Of a stretch of DNA of 64,000 nucleotides, positions 54,337-64,000 are shown piece by piece. Under the pieces are notes generated by a model. That model made no database searches. It worked only from the letters and a program-made list of their open reading frames with translations, and had not been told where the DNA came from. The position numbers and the translations under genes are program-made. Source of the DNA: Parasphingorhabdus sp. SCSIO 66989 (GTDB lineage: Bacteria; Pseudomonadota; Alphaproteobacteria; Sphingomonadales; Sphingomonadaceae). The DNA is taken from the NCBI RefSeq assembly GCF_032852305.1, contig NZ_CP136594.1, positions 1,773,501 to 1,837,500 of the forward strand, given 5' to 3'. Each line of letters opens with the position of its first letter. The first letter of the stretch is position 1.

Positions 54337-54560
54337 CTGAGAACGTCGAGAATCTGATCCTTGAGCGCCTAAAGCGCATAGACCAGCGTCTTGGCACTAT
54401 GGAGGGCGACATTCAGGATCTGAAAATTCGTATGACAGCGATGGAAGAGCATATGGCTGGTTTGTTTACGTCCATGGCCGGAGTGCACAGCCGACTTGAT
54501 CGTTTCGATGAGCGGCTTTCCCGTGTCGAGAAGCGTCTCGACTTGCAGGATGCGAACTGA
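54333..54560 (+). CDS. Small coiled-coil protein in the nuo operon, copy A
   Basis: 75 residues starting at a GTG that overlaps the nuoD stop and ending one base into the nuoE ATG, so it is coupled on both sides. It is nearly all coiled coil: [39 protein letters not shown] and [19 protein letters not shown]. Copy B, after nuoE, has the same length and clear similarity along its length. No signal or membrane segment. It is not a known complex I subunit. Similar small proteins occur in alphaproteobacterial genomes as hypotheticals. An assembly or regulatory role is only inference from position. Confidence 0.82.
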   Translation: MTENVENLILERLKRIDQRLGTMEGDIQDLKIRMTAMEEHMAGLFTSMAGVHSRLDRFDERLSRVEKRLDLQDAN

Positions 54561-55228
54561 TGGCTGATACTTCCAACATCCCCGATGAAGCCGAAGTCCG
54601 CGCCCGCTGGGGTGGTTTCGCCTTTACCGCTGCCAATGACAAGCAAGCCAAGATCATCGTTGCGCGCTATCCTGAAGGGCGTCAGCGCTCGGCGGTGATG
54701 CCATTGCTTGATCTGGCGCAGCGTCAGGTCGGTGCTGAAACCGAAACACAAGGCTGGCTGCCTGTTCCGGTGATCGAATATGTCGCCGATTATCTCGATA
54801 TGCCGTTTATGCGCGCTTATGAGGTCGCGACCTTCTACACCATGTACAATCTCGTGCCGGTCGGCCGTTATCATGTGCAGGTCTGCGGCACCACGCCGTG
54901 TATGCTGCGCGGATCGGATGACGTCATGGCCGCGTGCAAGAATAAGGGCATGGTCAAGGGCAAGACCACGCCGGATGGTATGTTCACCCTGACCGAGGTG
55001 GAATGCATGGGCAATTGCTCTTCCGCACCGATGTTCCAGATCAATGACGATAATTATGAAGACCTAGACTATGACAGCGCGACCGCCATTCTCGAGGCCC
55101 TAGCCAATGGCGAGCAGCCCAAAACCGGCAGCCAGATAGAGGGACGCCAGTCGAGCGAGCCGGAAGGCGGGCCGACAACGCTGAAAGATATGGTGGATGC
55201 CAATCACGACTATCGGGGAGAGTGGTGA
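54560..55228 (+). CDS. nuoE: NADH-quinone oxidoreductase subunit E
   Basis: 222 residues, 24-kDa subunit. The 2Fe-2S ligands are in QVCGTTPCMLRGSDDVM and EVECMGNCSSAPMFQIND (thioredoxin-like fold). The helical N-terminal domain has KIIVARYPEGRQRSAVMPLL and the ATFYTMYNLVPVG turn. The C-terminal tail (about 170-222) is polar and extended. It starts inside the stop of coiled-coil copy A and ends overlapping copy B's ATG. Confidence 0.95.
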   Translation: MADTSNIPDEAEVRARWGGFAFTAANDKQAKIIVARYPEGRQRSAVMPLLDLAQRQVGAETETQGWLPVPVIEYVADYLDMPFMRAYEVATFYTMYNLVPVGRYHVQVCGTTPCMLRGSDDVMAACKNKGMVKGKTTPDGMFTLTEVECMGNCSSAPMFQINDDNYEDLDYDSATAILEALANGEQPKTGSQIEGRQSSEPEGGPTTLKDMVDANHDYRGEW

Positions 55229-55455
55229 TGGCTGATAATGAGAGCCTTGTGCTGGAAATCCTAAAGCGATTGCAAGCTGATATGGCTGAGATCAAAGAAG
55301 ATATATCGGATATCAAGCTGCGTGTTACAGCTACCGAAGAACATCTCTCGACTCTGATGATGTCGGTTTCGGGCGTTAATCACCGCCTCGACCGCTTGGA
55401 AAAACGCGTAGAGCGTATTGAAAACCGCCTCGATCTTGCGGAGTCTGATCAATGA
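55228..55455 (+). CDS. Small coiled-coil protein in the nuo operon, copy B
   Basis: 75 residues from ATG 55228 (overlapping the nuoE stop, TGATG), ending in an ATGA overlap with nuo[40 protein letters not shown] and [20 protein letters not shown] align throughout with copy A (for example TAxEEH, HxRLDR, RLDL at matching positions). The two must be duplicates, each placed after a peripheral-arm subunit gene. They could pair with each other. No function is known. Confidence 0.82.
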   Translation: MADNESLVLEILKRLQADMAEIKEDISDIKLRVTATEEHLSTLMMSVSGVNHRLDRLEKRVERIENRLDLAESDQ

Positions 55456-56783
55456 GCTTCGATTTCCTTCAGGATAAAGATCGCATCTTTACCAATGTCT
55501 ATGGCTTTCAGAACTGGGGCCTGAAGGCAGCGCAGGCGCGTGGTGATTGGGACAAAACCAAAGACCTGATCGCGCTCGGCAATGACAAGATCATCGACGA
55601 GATAAAGGCATCAGGACTACGGGGTCGTGGTGGTGCGGGTTTCCCGACCGGTCTCAAATGGTCATTTATGCCCAAGGAAGCGCCGAAAGACGCCAAGGGC
55701 AATCCGCGACCCAGCTTTCTGGTTATAAACGCAGATGAGTCCGAACCGGGCAGCTGCAAGGACCGCGAGATTATCCGCCATGATCCGCATAAGCTGATCG
55801 AGGGCGCGCTGGTCGCTGGTTTCGCGATGCGCGCGCGGGCCGCCTATATCTATATTCGCGGCGAATATATCCGCGAGGCGGAAACGCTGCAGGCGGCGGT
55901 GGAAGAGGCTTATGCTGCCGGGTTGCTCGGCAAAAATGCGGCAAAATCCGGCTATGATTTCGATGTCTTCGTCCATCGCGGGGCAGGGGCGTATATTTGC
56001 GGCGAAGAGACCGCGATGATCGAGAGCCTGGAAGGCAAGAAGGGCCAACCGCGCCTCAAACCGCCCTTCCCGGCAGGCGCAGGGCTTTATGGTTGCCCGA
56101 CTACGGTTAACAATGTCGAGAGCATCGCCGTGGTGCCGACGATCCTGCGGCGCGGTGCCAGCTGGTTCAACGGTTTTGGGCGCGAGAATAATCACGGCAC
56201 AAAACTGTTCCAGATTTCCGGCCATGTCGACAAGCCGTGCGTTGTCGAAGAGGCGATGAGCATTCCGTTCAAGGATCTGATCGAAAAGCATTGCGGCGGC
56301 ATTACCGGCGGATGGGACAATCTGCTGGCGGTCATCCCCGGCGGCTCCTCGGTGCCGCTGATCCCGGCCGAGCAGATTATGGATGCGCCGATGGACTTTG
56401 ACGGGCTCAAAGACCTCGGTTCGGGCCTTGGTACGGCGGCGGTTATCGTGATGGACAAGTCCACCGATATTATTCAGGCGATCAGCCGCATCAGCTATTT
56501 CTACAAGCATGAAAGCTGCGGACAGTGCACCCCGTGTCGTGAGGGCACAGGTTGGATGTGGCGCGTGATGGAAAAAATGCGCACTGGCGATGCCGATATC
56601 GGCGATATTGACACGCTGTTTGAAGTCACCAAACAGGTTGAAGGACACACTATCTGCGCCCTAGGCGATGCCGCGGCATGGCCAATTCAGGGCCTGATCC
56701 GCCACTTCCGCCCCGAAATGGAACGCCGCATCCGCGAGCGTCAGGGCGGCGGTTCCGATGCAATGATGGAGGCGGCGGAATGA
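55452..56783 (+). CDS. nuoF: NADH-quinone oxidoreductase subunit F
   Basis: 443 residues, 51-kDa subunit. NADH/FMN site: [35 protein letters not shown], and [19 protein letters not shown]-type sequence. The N3 4Fe-4S ligands are in [15 protein letters not shown], with the fourth Cys in [13 protein letters not shown]. It takes electrons from NADH. The stop overlaps the start of the exported-protein gene (ATGA). Confidence 0.96.
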   Translation: MSFDFLQDKDRIFTNVYGFQNWGLKAAQARGDWDKTKDLIALGNDKIIDEIKASGLRGRGGAGFPTGLKWSFMPKEAPKDAKGNPRPSFLVINADESEPGSCKDREIIRHDPHKLIEGALVAGFAMRARAAYIYIRGEYIREAETLQAAVEEAYAAGLLGKNAAKSGYDFDVFVHRGAGAYICGEETAMIESLEGKKGQPRLKPPFPAGAGLYGCPTTVNNVESIAVVPTILRRGASWFNGFGRENNHGTKLFQISGHVDKPCVVEEAMSIPFKDLIEKHCGGITGGWDNLLAVIPGGSSVPLIPAEQIMDAPMDFDGLKDLGSGLGTAAVIVMDKSTDIIQAISRISYFYKHESCGQCTPCREGTGWMWRVMEKMRTGDADIGDIDTLFEVTKQVEGHTICALGDAAAWPIQGLIRHFRPEMERRIRERQGGGSDAMMEAAE

Positions 56784-57379
56784 GGGTCGCTTTTTTGCCT
56801 GTCGCTGTCGGAATAATGCTGACAACAAGTTCAGTCGCTGCTCAGGAGACGGCAGTTATCGATTTGAATGCGAAGCCAGCGCCTTTCTCTCAGAGCGATT
56901 ATGACAACCTCCTTGCATGTACTTTGCGTGAGCAGCCGGAAAAAACGCGCCGCTATTCTGAATATCATTTGCTTAGACGTAACAATCAAACCGTCGAAGA
57001 GAATGAGGCTGATCCTGACAGTGGATTGATGATGGAAGCCATCGGCGATTGTTTTGAATTTGAAAATGGCAAGCCGATTCCGTTCTCGTTGAACGCTTTG
57101 GTTAGTGACTGGGGCAAGGCATATGAGGTGTACGGTCGAAGTGGGATACAAGGAACCATGGTTTTCAAGAATGCCGCGGAGCTTGCTGATTGTGCCGTCC
57201 TTTATCACCGGGCGTTGGTGGATGAGATGCTCTCCCTTCCCCGTCCAATGGGAGCAATCCAATATCTTAATGACTTTATGGGTTCGCAATGTCTGACCGA
57301 AGGCGCAGTGAAGTTGAACCTAGATGAATTCTATGCGGCGATTGACCAGCAGATCAAAGATGATGGAGCTGCCGAATAA
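56780..57379 (+). CDS. Exported hypothetical protein between nuoF and nuoG
   Basis: 199 residues from ATG 56780, overlapping the nuoF stop (ATGA); its own stop overlaps the nuoG ATG (TAATG). The signal peptide [20 protein letters not shown] ends AQ at about 22, so it is exported although complex I's peripheral arm is cytoplasmic. Four Cys in the mature part ([31 protein letters not shown]) could form two disulfides. It looks helical. Base composition is lower than its neighbours: 27 G+C in the 60 bases from 57001. It may be a recent insertion. I do not recognise a family. Confidence 0.78.
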   Translation: MRVAFLPVAVGIMLTTSSVAAQETAVIDLNAKPAPFSQSDYDNLLACTLREQPEKTRRYSEYHLLRRNNQTVEENEADPDSGLMMEAIGDCFEFENGKPIPFSLNALVSDWGKAYEVYGRSGIQGTMVFKNAAELADCAVLYHRALVDEMLSLPRPMGAIQYLNDFMGSQCLTEGAVKLNLDEFYAAIDQQIKDDGAAE

Positions 57380-59391
57380 TGCCTAAAGTCACCGTAGATG
57401 GCGTAGAACTGGAAGTCCCGCAGGGCGCGACTGTGCTGCAGGCTTGTGAGCTTGCAGGCAAGGAAATCCCGCGTTTTTGTTATCATGAGCGCCTGTCCAT
57501 TGCCGGCAATTGCCGCATGTGTCTGGTCGAGGTGAAACCTGGGCCGCCCAAGCCGCAGGCGAGCTGTGCGCTGCCTGCTGCCGAAGGACAGGAAATCCGC
57601 ACCGATAGCGAGATGGTCAAGAAGGCGCGCGAAGGCGTGATGGAATTTCTGCTGATCAACCATCCGCTCGACTGCCCGATTTGCGATCAGGGCGGCGAGT
57701 GCGATTTGCAGGATCAGGCCATGGCCTATGGTCGCGGATCGACGCGTTATGAAGAGAATAAGCGCGCCGTTACCGAAAAATATATGGGCCCGATCGTCAA
57801 GACGATCATGACCCGCTGCATCCACTGCACCCGCTGTGTGCGCTTTGCCGAGGAAGTGGCGGGCGTTGAGGATATCGGCGCGATTGGTCGCGGCGAGAAT
57901 ATGCAGATCACCAGCTATCTTGAACATGCGGTGCAGTCTGAGCTTTCGGGTAACGTGGTTGATCTCTGCCCGGTCGGTGCGCTGACCAGCAAGCCCTATG
58001 CTTTCGAGGCGCGTCCTTGGGAGCTGAAAAAAACGCTCGGCATTGATGTCATGGATGCGGTCGGCACCAATGTCCGTTTTGACAGCCGGGGCCGCGAGGT
58101 TCTGCGGGTTTTGCCGCGGGTCAATGATGATGTGAATGAGGAATGGGCAACCGACAAGACGCGCTATGCCATTGATGGCCTGATGCGGCGGCGTCTCGAT
58201 AAGCCCTATATCCGCAAATCCGGCAAGCTGGTTGAAGCAAGCTGGGACGAGGCGTTCAAGGCGATAGCCAAAAAGGCCAAAGATGCCGGCTCTTCGGTCG
58301 CGGCGATTGCAGGTGATCTGGTCGATTGCGAAACCATGTTTGCCGCGCGCGAGCTGGTCGGGGCGATGGGCTCTAACTTGCTCGAAGGCCGTCAGACGGG
58401 CATGGCCTATGACGTTTCCAATATGGCGGCGGTCAATTTCAATTCCGGTCTGAATGGCATTGAGACCGCTGACGCTATCCTGCTGATTGGCACTAATATC
58501 CGCTGGGAAGCACCGCTTGCCAATACCCGCATCCGCAAGGCGATCAAGCGCGGCGCGAAGGTCTTTGCCATTGGTCCCGAGGTTGATTTGACCTATAAGG
58601 TTGAGTGGCTGGGCGAGGACCTTAAAGTGCTGAAACGCCTGCCGAAAAAGCTCAGTGATGCGCTGAAAGCGGCGGAGCGTCCGGCGGTGATTGTCGGCGG
58701 TGCGGCGCTGGCGATTGATGGCGCGCATGGCGCGGCGCTGAAGCTGGCGGACAAGTTCAACATGGTCCGTGATGACTGGAACGGCTTTAACGTGCTGCAT
58801 TTCTCCGCCGCGCGTATGGGCGGGCTGATGCTCGGCTATGCGCAGCCCGGTGGTATGGCTGACATTGTTGCGGCCAAACCTAAGCTGACCTTCCTGCTGG
58901 GTGCCGATGAGGTCGACTTCACGGCGTTTGAAGACAGCTTCAAGGTGTTTATCGGCCATCATGGTGACAAGGGCGCGCATGCGGCGGATATTATTCTGCC
59001 AGCAGCCGCCTATCCCGAGAAAAACGGCACCTATGTCAATCTGGAAGGCCGGGTGCAATTCTCCGACAAGGCGGTGTTCGCCCCGGGTGATGCCCGCGAA
59101 GACTGGTCGATCCTGCGTGCGCTTTCCGATGTGCTGGGGCATACCCTGCCATTTAACAGCTTTGCCGAATGTCGCGCGGCGATGGTGGCTGCCGTGCCGG
59201 AACTGGCGGAAGAAGGCGTAATCGATTTTGAATGGGCGCCGCCCAAGCTGGACGACAAACCCGAAGGTGCAGTGCGCTATCCGATTGAGGATTTCTACCT
59301 CACCAACGCGATTGCCCGGGCGAGCCAGACAATGCAGCGCTGTTCTGCGGAATTGCTCAATGCCGATGATATGCTGGAGGCGGCGGAATGA
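57379..59391 (+). CDS. nuoG: NADH-quinone oxidoreductase subunit G
   Basis: 670 residues, the short alphaproteobacterial form of the 75-kDa subunit. N1b 2Fe-2S: RFCYHERLSIAGNCRMCLVE. The His-Cys cluster is in HPLDCPICDQGGECDLQDQA. The N4-type ligands are in MTRCIHCTRCVRFAEEVAG, with VVDLCPVGALTSKP. A molybdopterin-oxidoreductase-like domain without cofactor fills the rest (KTRYAIDGLMRRRLDKPYI, AYPEKNGTYVNLEGRVQ). It carries electrons along the peripheral arm. A 124-base gap with a palindromic repeat follows. Confidence 0.96.
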   Translation: MPKVTVDGVELEVPQGATVLQACELAGKEIPRFCYHERLSIAGNCRMCLVEVKPGPPKPQASCALPAAEGQEIRTDSEMVKKAREGVMEFLLINHPLDCPICDQGGECDLQDQAMAYGRGSTRYEENKRAVTEKYMGPIVKTIMTRCIHCTRCVRFAEEVAGVEDIGAIGRGENMQITSYLEHAVQSELSGNVVDLCPVGALTSKPYAFEARPWELKKTLGIDVMDAVGTNVRFDSRGREVLRVLPRVNDDVNEEWATDKTRYAIDGLMRRRLDKPYIRKSGKLVEASWDEAFKAIAKKAKDAGSSVAAIAGDLVDCETMFAARELVGAMGSNLLEGRQTGMAYDVSNMAAVNFNSGLNGIETADAILLIGTNIRWEAPLANTRIRKAIKRGAKVFAIGPEVDLTYKVEWLGEDLKVLKRLPKKLSDALKAAERPAVIVGGAALAIDGAHGAALKLADKFNMVRDDWNGFNVLHFSAARMGGLMLGYAQPGGMADIVAAKPKLTFLLGADEVDFTAFEDSFKVFIGHHGDKGAHAADIILPAAAYPEKNGTYVNLEGRVQFSDKAVFAPGDAREDWSILRALSDVLGHTLPFNSFAECRAAMVAAVPELAEEGVIDFEWAPPKLDDKPEGAVRYPIEDFYLTNAIARASQTMQRCSAELLNADDMLEAAE

Positions 59392-59413
59392 CCGGAACCT
59401 CCATCCAACCTAA

Positions 59414-59499
59414 TGTCGTTCCCGCGAAGGCGGGAACCCAGGGCGTAACGCACACGCTCGTTCTTGTTGCTCTGGACCCCCGCTTTCGCGGGGGTGACG
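59414..59499. repeat. Double palindromic repeat between nuoG and nuoH (family 3)
   Basis: Two self-complementary cores, TTCCCGCGAAGGCGGGAA (59419-59436) and CCCCCGCTTTCGCGGGGG (59477-59494), lie in opposed 28-base arms (59414-59441 and 59472-59499) that match each other at 20 of 28 positions by my count. The CCCGC-GAAGG-CGGGAA...CTGGA form is a well-known dispersed alphaproteobacterial repeat. It ends just before the GGAG site of nuoH, as family 2 does before nuoD. Confidence 0.85.
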
Positions 59500-59515
59500 G
59501 TGAAGGAGTAGTGGC

Positions 59516-60562
59516 GTGACCGAATTTTTCCAATCCTTCGGCCTCAGCTATGAAGCGGCCTGGTTTATCGCCACCATAGCGGGCATCCTGCTGATCGCGC
59601 TGCCGGTGATGCTGGCAGTGGCCTATATCATCTATTTTGACCGTAAGGTTATCGCCGCGATTTCGCTGCGCCGTGGCCCCAATGTGGTCGGGCCTTTCGG
59701 CCTGTTGCAGAGCTTTGCTGATGGCCTGAAGGTATTCCTGCAGGAAACCATCATCCCGTCCAGCGCCAATAAGGGCCTGTTCCTGCTGGCGCCGATCATC
59801 ACCTTTACTGTGGCGCTGATGGCCTGGGCGGTGATCCCGTTCAGCCCGGAAATGGTACTGGCGGATATCAATGTCGGCCTGCTCTATGTGCTGGCGATCA
59901 GCTCACTGGGTGTTTACGGCGTGGTGATTTCCGGTTGGGCATCCAATTCGAAATATCCCTTCTTTTCCGCCATGCGCGCCGCGGCGCAGATGATTTCCTA
60001 TGAGGTTTCGATCGGCTTTGTTCTGATCTGCGTCGTATTATTTGCGGGCACCTTTAATCTCAACGGCATTATCGAGGCGCAGCGCGGCCATGGGCTGGGC
60101 TTTGTCAACGCCTATGGGTTCAACCTGCTGCTCTTCCCGATGTGGGTGGTGTTCTTCATCTCCTCACTGGCGGAAACCGCGCGCGCGCCGTTTGACCTGA
60201 CCGAAGCGGAATCCGAGCTGGTTGCCGGGTATCAGACCGAATATAGCTCAATGAGCTTCGCGCTGTTCTGGCTTGGTGAATATGCCAATATCCTGCTGAT
60301 GTGCGCGCTCAATGTCATCCTGTTCTGGGGTGGCTGGCTGCCGCCATTCGACTGGGAACCGCTTTATGCGGTGCCGGGCATCATCTGGCTGTTTCTCAAA
60401 ATGTTCCTCACCTTCTTCCTGTTCTCCTGGATATGGGCGACGGTGCCGCGCTATCGCTATGACCAGTTGATGCGTCTGGGCTGGAAAATCTTCCTGCCGC
60501 TGTCGCTGCTGTTCGTGGTGCTGACCAGTGGTTGGGTAATGTACACAAAGGTTGGGTTATGA
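59516..60562 (+). CDS. nuoH: NADH-quinone oxidoreductase subunit H
   Basis: 348 residues from a GTG with GGAG upstream. About eight helices; [20 protein letters not shown] and [20 protein letters not shown] form the quinone-entry loop, and [20 protein letters not shown] with QTEYSS is the conserved acidic loop. It links the quinone site to the membrane arm. Its stop overlaps nuoI (ATGA). Confidence 0.96.
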   Translation: MTEFFQSFGLSYEAAWFIATIAGILLIALPVMLAVAYIIYFDRKVIAAISLRRGPNVVGPFGLLQSFADGLKVFLQETIIPSSANKGLFLLAPIITFTVALMAWAVIPFSPEMVLADINVGLLYVLAISSLGVYGVVISGWASNSKYPFFSAMRAAAQMISYEVSIGFVLICVVLFAGTFNLNGIIEAQRGHGLGFVNAYGFNLLLFPMWVVFFISSLAETARAPFDLTEAESELVAGYQTEYSSMSFALFWLGEYANILLMCALNVILFWGGWLPPFDWEPLYAVPGIIWLFLKMFLTFFLFSWIWATVPRYRYDQLMRLGWKIFLPLSLLFVVLTSGWVMYTKVGL

Positions 60563-61038
60563 TTCAGACTATCAAAGCCTTTACGCTTTACGAATTTATC
60601 CTCGCGCATGCCAAGACGCTGCGTTACTTCTTCAAACCGAAGAAGACGGTGAACTATCCCTATGAGAAGAACCCGATTTCGCCGCGGTTCCGGGGTGAGC
60701 ATGCGCTGCGTCGTTATCCCAATGGCGAGGAGCGTTGCATTGCCTGCAAGCTGTGCGAGGCGGTGTGTCCGGCACAGGCGATCACCATTGAGGCCGAGCC
60801 GCGCGATGATGGGTCACGCCGCACCACGCGCTATGACATCGACATGACCAAGTGCATTTATTGCGGTTTCTGTCAGGAGGCCTGTCCGGTCGACGCCATC
60901 GTTGAGGGGCCGAATTTTGAATATGCGACGGAAACGCGCGAGGAACTGATTTACGACAAATACAAGCTGCTGGAGAATGGCGACAAGTGGGAGCGGGCGA
61001 TTGCCGCAAACCTTGAAGCCGACGCTCCCTATCGTTAA
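60559..61038 (+). CDS. nuoI: NADH-quinone oxidoreductase subunit I
   Basis: 159 residues from ATG 60559, overlapping nuoH; the frame from 60532 is not needed. Two 4Fe-4S motifs, [17 protein letters not shown] and [17 protein letters not shown], bind N6a and N6b. [18 protein letters not shown] precedes them. A family-typical C-terminal tail reads [18 protein letters not shown]. It passes electrons to NuoB. Confidence 0.96.
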   Translation: MIQTIKAFTLYEFILAHAKTLRYFFKPKKTVNYPYEKNPISPRFRGEHALRRYPNGEERCIACKLCEAVCPAQAITIEAEPRDDGSRRTTRYDIDMTKCIYCGFCQEACPVDAIVEGPNFEYATETREELIYDKYKLLENGDKWERAIAANLEADAPYR

Positions 61039-61148
61039 ACGCTGCGCAACAGAATCAACCGGCACCATATAGGTGCGCCACTTTCGACTATTACTGCTCT
61101 GATAAGACCTTGCCTCGGGCCGGGTCCGGGGCCCACAGGGATCAGGAT

Positions 61149-61763
61149 TTGATACAGATATTTGCCTTCTACCTGTTTGCTGCGATCCTGATTGCCTCCG
61201 GGGCATTCGTCATCCTGTCGCGCAACCCGGTGCATAGTGTATTGTGGCTGATTATGGCGTTCTTCAACGCTGCTGGCCTGATGATTTTGGTCGGTGCCGA
61301 GCTGATCGCCATGCTGCTGGTGATTGTCTATGTCGGCGCGGTGGCGGTGCTGTTCCTGTTTGTCGTGATGATGCTCGACATTGATTTTGCCGAACTGCGC
61401 GCAGGTTTTATCAAAAATGTGCCGCTTGGACTGGCACTGGCCTTTTTGTTCCTGGCCGAGTTGATCCTTGGCATTGGTGCCTATCAGGCGGGTAGTGTCA
61501 CTCTGGCCGATAGTGCGGTTAATCCGGCTCGTGATGGCGCAACCAACACCCAGGCTGTTGGCGAACTGCTCTACGGCAAATATCCATTCCTGTTTGAAGC
61601 GGCGGGCGTAATCCTGCTGGTCGCTATGGTCGGCGCGATTGTGTTGACCCTGCGTCAGCGCGCCGGCGTGCGGCCGCAAAATGTTGCGCGTCAGGTCAGC
61701 CGTCGCCCGGAAGAAGCGGTCCGCAATACCCAGCCCGAAGTCGGCAAGGGGGTATCGCTATGA
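61149..61763 (+). CDS. nuoJ: NADH-quinone oxidoreductase subunit J
   Basis: 204 residues. The start is the TTG at 61149 with AGGG eight bases upstream, giving a first helix [20 protein letters not shown]; a TTG at 61110 would add 13 polar residues. Five helices; the pi-bulge helix reads [20 protein letters not shown]. The C-terminal tail ([20 protein letters not shown]) is cytoplasmic. It lies 110 bases after nuoI, a wider gap than most here, with no hairpin I could identify. Confidence 0.93.
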   Translation: MIQIFAFYLFAAILIASGAFVILSRNPVHSVLWLIMAFFNAAGLMILVGAELIAMLLVIVYVGAVAVLFLFVVMMLDIDFAELRAGFIKNVPLGLALAFLFLAELILGIGAYQAGSVTLADSAVNPARDGATNTQAVGELLYGKYPFLFEAAGVILLVAMVGAIVLTLRQRAGVRPQNVARQVSRRPEEAVRNTQPEVGKGVSL

Positions 61764-62065
61764 TCGGCATTGAACATTATCTCGTCGTCAGCTCCATCCT
61801 TTTCGTAATGGGCGTTCTCGGCATCTTCCTCAATCGCAAAAATGTGATCGTCATCCTGCTGTCGATCGAGCTGATCTTGCTGGCATGCAATATCAACCTC
61901 GTCGCCTTCAGCGCCTTTCTCGGCGATATGACCGGGCAGGTTTTCGCCATGTTCGTGCTGACCGTATCGGCGGGGGAGGCGGCTATTGGCCTCGCCATTC
62001 TCGTTATCTATTTCCGCAAACGCGGCACCATCGCTGTTGATGATGTCAACCGGATGAAGGGCTGA
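61760..62065 (+). CDS. nuoK: NADH-quinone oxidoreductase subunit K
   Basis: 101 residues, ATGA overlap with nuoJ. Three helices with the conserved proton-path glutamates in [20 protein letters not shown] and [20 protein letters not shown]. It is part of the membrane-arm proton channel. nuoL starts five bases later. Confidence 0.96.
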   Translation: MIGIEHYLVVSSILFVMGVLGIFLNRKNVIVILLSIELILLACNINLVAFSAFLGDMTGQVFAMFVLTVSAGEAAIGLAILVIYFRKRGTIAVDDVNRMKG

Positions 62066-62070
62066 ACCTC

Positions 62071-64000
62071 GTGGACATTCAGTTGATCGTCTTCCTGCCG
62101 CTTATCGCGGCCATTATCGCAGGGCTGGGCAACCGGGCCATTGGCAATATTCCCGCAAAGGTGGTGACGACAGGCGCACTGCTGGTCTCCTGTGCGCTCA
62201 GTTGGCCGATCTTTATCGGCTTTCTCACCGGCGATGCCGGAGCGTATGTCGCGCCGGTACTGACATGGGTTTCTTCGGGCGCGCTGCAATTTGACTGGGC
62301 GCTGCGCGTCGACACTATGACCGCAGTGATGCTGGTTGTGGTCACCAGCGTTTCCTCATTGGTGCACCTCTATAGCTGGGGCTATATGGAGGAAGACCCG
62401 GATCAGCCGCGTTTCTTCGCCTATTTGTCGCTGTTCACCTTTGCCATGCTGATGCTGGTGACGGCGGATAATCTGGTGCAGATGTTCTTTGGCTGGGAAG
62501 GCGTGGGTCTGGCGTCGTATCTGCTGATCGGCTTCTGGTTCAAAAAGCCCAGCGCCAATGCCGCCGCGATCAAGGCTTTCGTCGTCAACCGTGTCGGCGA
62601 TTTGGGCTTTATGCTCGGCATTTTCGGCACCTTTCTGGTGTTCCAGACGGTGTCTATCCCGGAAATTCTCGAGGCCGCGCCTGCTATGGCAGGCTCAACC
62701 ATCGGTTTCCTCGGCTATCGTCTCGATACGATGACAGTGCTGTGCCTGTTGCTGTTTGTCGGCGCGATGGGCAAATCGGCACAGCTTGGCCTGCACACCT
62801 GGCTGCCCGACGCGATGGAAGGCCCGACGCCGGTGTCGGCTTTGATCCATGCCGCGACCATGGTGACCGCGGGCGTCTTCATGGTCTGCCGCCTGTCGCC
62901 GATGTTTGAGGCCAGCGATGTTGCTCTGACAGTTGTGACGGTTATCGGCGCTTGCACCGCGATCTTTGCCGCTACAGTCGGTCTGGTGCAGACCGATATC
63001 AAGCGGGTGATCGCCTATTCGACCTGCTCACAGCTCGGCTATATGTTCTTCGCTGCAGGCGTTGGTGCTTACAATGTCGCGATGTTCCACCTGTTCACCC
63101 ACGCTTTCTTCAAGGCGCTACTATTCCTCGGCGCCGGTTCAGTGATCCATGCGATGCACCATGAGCAAGACATGCGTTACTATGGTGGCCTGCGCAAACA
63201 TATCCCGATCACCTTCTGGGCGATGATGGCGGGCACGCTCGCAATTACCGGTGTTGGTGTGTACTGGCTGCACGCAGGCTTTGCCGGGTTCCACTCCAAG
63301 GATGCGATTATCGAAGCCGCCTTTGCCAGCGGCACCGGGGCAGGGCAGTTTGCCTTCTGGATCGGTGTTTCCGCAGCGCTTCTCACCAGCTTCTATAGCT
63401 GGCGTCTGATGTTCCTGACTTTCTGGGGCACGCCGCGCTGGATCCAGTCCGAGCATATTCAGCACAGCGTCCACAAAACGCCAGAAGAAGCAGGCGCGGA
63501 TCAGACCGGCGGCTATCATCCGCATGAAAGTCCCTGGGTGATGTTGCTGCCGCTTTTGGTGCTGTCCGTGGGCGCGGTGTTTGCCGGTTATGTGTTCAGC
63601 CATGCCTTTATCGAGGAGGGCGCGTTCTGGAACGGTTCGCTCGCCTATAATGCCGGGCTGATGCACGATATGCATGAGGTTCCGCTTTGGGTGAAACTCT
63701 CGGCAACCATTGCGATGCTGATCGGCCTCGCCACCGCTTACTGGATGTATATGACAGGCGAGGGCAAGGCCGAAGCTTTGGCCAGCCGGATGCGCGGGCT
63801 TTACAACTTCCTGCTCAACAAATGGTATTTTGATGAGCTGTACGACCTGATCTTTGTCCGCCCTGCCTTTGCGCTTGGCCGTTTGTTCTGGAAAGCGGGC
63901 GATCAGGGCACGATTGACCGTTTCGGCCCCAATGGCGCCGCCAGTGTGGTCAGCATGGGCAGCCGCATGGTGGTCAAAATGCAATCGGGATATCTCTACA
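62071..64000 (+). CDS. nuoL: NADH-quinone oxidoreductase subunit L (3' end outside window)
   Basis: The frame opens with GTG at 62071 ([20 protein letters not shown]) and stays open to the right edge, giving 643 codons. Antiporter-type features are present: [20 protein letters not shown] with the key Glu, [20 protein letters not shown] with the key Lys, [20 protein letters not shown] and [20 protein letters not shown]. The last visible residues ([11 protein letters not shown]) are the conserved start of the final lateral-helix and anchor region, so little is missing. It is the distal proton pump of complex I; nuoM and nuoN are expected next. Confidence 0.95.
   Translation, partial: MDIQLIVFLPLIAAIIAGLGNRAIGNIPAKVVTTGALLVSCALSWPIFIGFLTGDAGAYVAPVLTWVSSGALQFDWALRVDTMTAVMLVVVTSVSSLVHLYSWGYMEEDPDQPRFFAYLSLFTFAMLMLVTADNLVQMFFGWEGVGLASYLLIGFWFKKPSANAAAIKAFVVNRVGDLGFMLGIFGTFLVFQTVSIPEILEAAPAMAGSTIGFLGYRLDTMTVLCLLLFVGAMGKSAQLGLHTWLPDAMEGPTPVSALIHAATMVTAGVFMVCRLSPMFEASDVALTVVTVIGACTAIFAATVGLVQTDIKRVIAYSTCSQLGYMFFAAGVGAYNVAMFHLFTHAFFKALLFLGAGSVIHAMHHEQDMRYYGGLRKHIPITFWAMMAGTLAITGVGVYWLHAGFAGFHSKDAIIEAAFASGTGAGQFAFWIGVSAALLTSFYSWRLMFLTFWGTPRWIQSEHIQHSVHKTPEEAGADQTGGYHPHESPWVMLLPLLVLSVGAVFAGYVFSHAFIEEGAFWNGSLAYNAGLMHDMHEVPLWVKLSATIAMLIGLATAYWMYMTGEGKAEALASRMRGLYNFLLNKWYFDELYDLIFVRPAFALGRLFWKAGDQGTIDRFGPNGAASVVSMGSRMVVKMQSGYLY

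Noticed and set aside
55662-56648. 328-codon minus-strand ORF opposite nuoF
   Set aside because: Shadow of a highly conserved complex I gene.
57331-59142. 603-codon minus-strand ORF opposite nuoG
   Set aside because: nuoG is unambiguous on the plus strand; the antisense translation shows no recognisable domain.

Overview
The window reads as chromosomal DNA of a Gram-negative alphaproteobacterium, most likely a sphingomonad (order Sphingomonadales). Supporting signs are a complex I operon with separate nuoC and nuoD and a short nuoG, the zapA / 6S RNA / 5-formyl-THF cyclo-ligase order, a tkt-gap-pgk-class I aldolase-thiE-efp block, and intergenic palindromes of a kind common in that order. 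The taxonomic call is inference; no rRNA is present. No prophage, transposase or CRISPR array was seen.

Region by region. 1-3.1 kb: end of an RND efflux pump, an HxlR-type repressor, and a divergent MdaB-like quinone reductase and GST gene pair with a strong candidate operator between them. 3.2-5.3 kb: a DUF4403 membrane-anchored protein and a two-helix K+ channel. 5.4-9.6 kb: a galactoside-use locus (galT-galK divergent from a GH42 beta-galactosidase). 9.6-24.6 kb: one giant trimeric autotransporter adhesin of about 4,868 residues with a structured leader and its own terminator. 24.8-27.1 kb: a YceI lipoprotein, a DUF2147 protein, tRNA-Pro and thymidylate synthase. 27.2-30.9 kb: branched-chain 2-oxoacid dehydrogenase E1alpha, E1beta and E2, without E3.

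31.0-38.9 kb (minus strand): a four-gene set of exported proteins. Three carry a related N-terminal beta module, two of these have Ca2+-loop-like sequences, one small protein is DUF11-like, and a 1,701-residue protein seems to combine DUF11/Ig-like repeats with a large outer-membrane beta-barrel. Hairpins sit at its gene junctions. This is the best candidate here for an undescribed surface system.

39.1-42.1 kb: AI-2E family transporter, tRNA-Asp with an abutting terminator, DUF2842, 5-formyl-THF cyclo-ligase, 6S RNA, zapA and a small coiled-coil gene. 42.3-51.2 kb: transketolase, GAPDH, PGK, a GNAT acetyltransferase, class I aldolase, an O-methyltransferase, thiE, a small ORF, EF-P and an inositol-phosphatase family protein. 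51.4-64 kb: nuoA to nuoL (nuoL cut by the window edge). The nuo operon contains three non-nuo genes joined by stop/start overlaps: two paralogous 75-residue coiled-coil proteins and one exported protein. It also carries two unrelated palindromic repeats, each directly upstream of a nuo ribosome-binding site.

All calls come from reading the sequence and translations. No database search, structure prediction or alignment was run.
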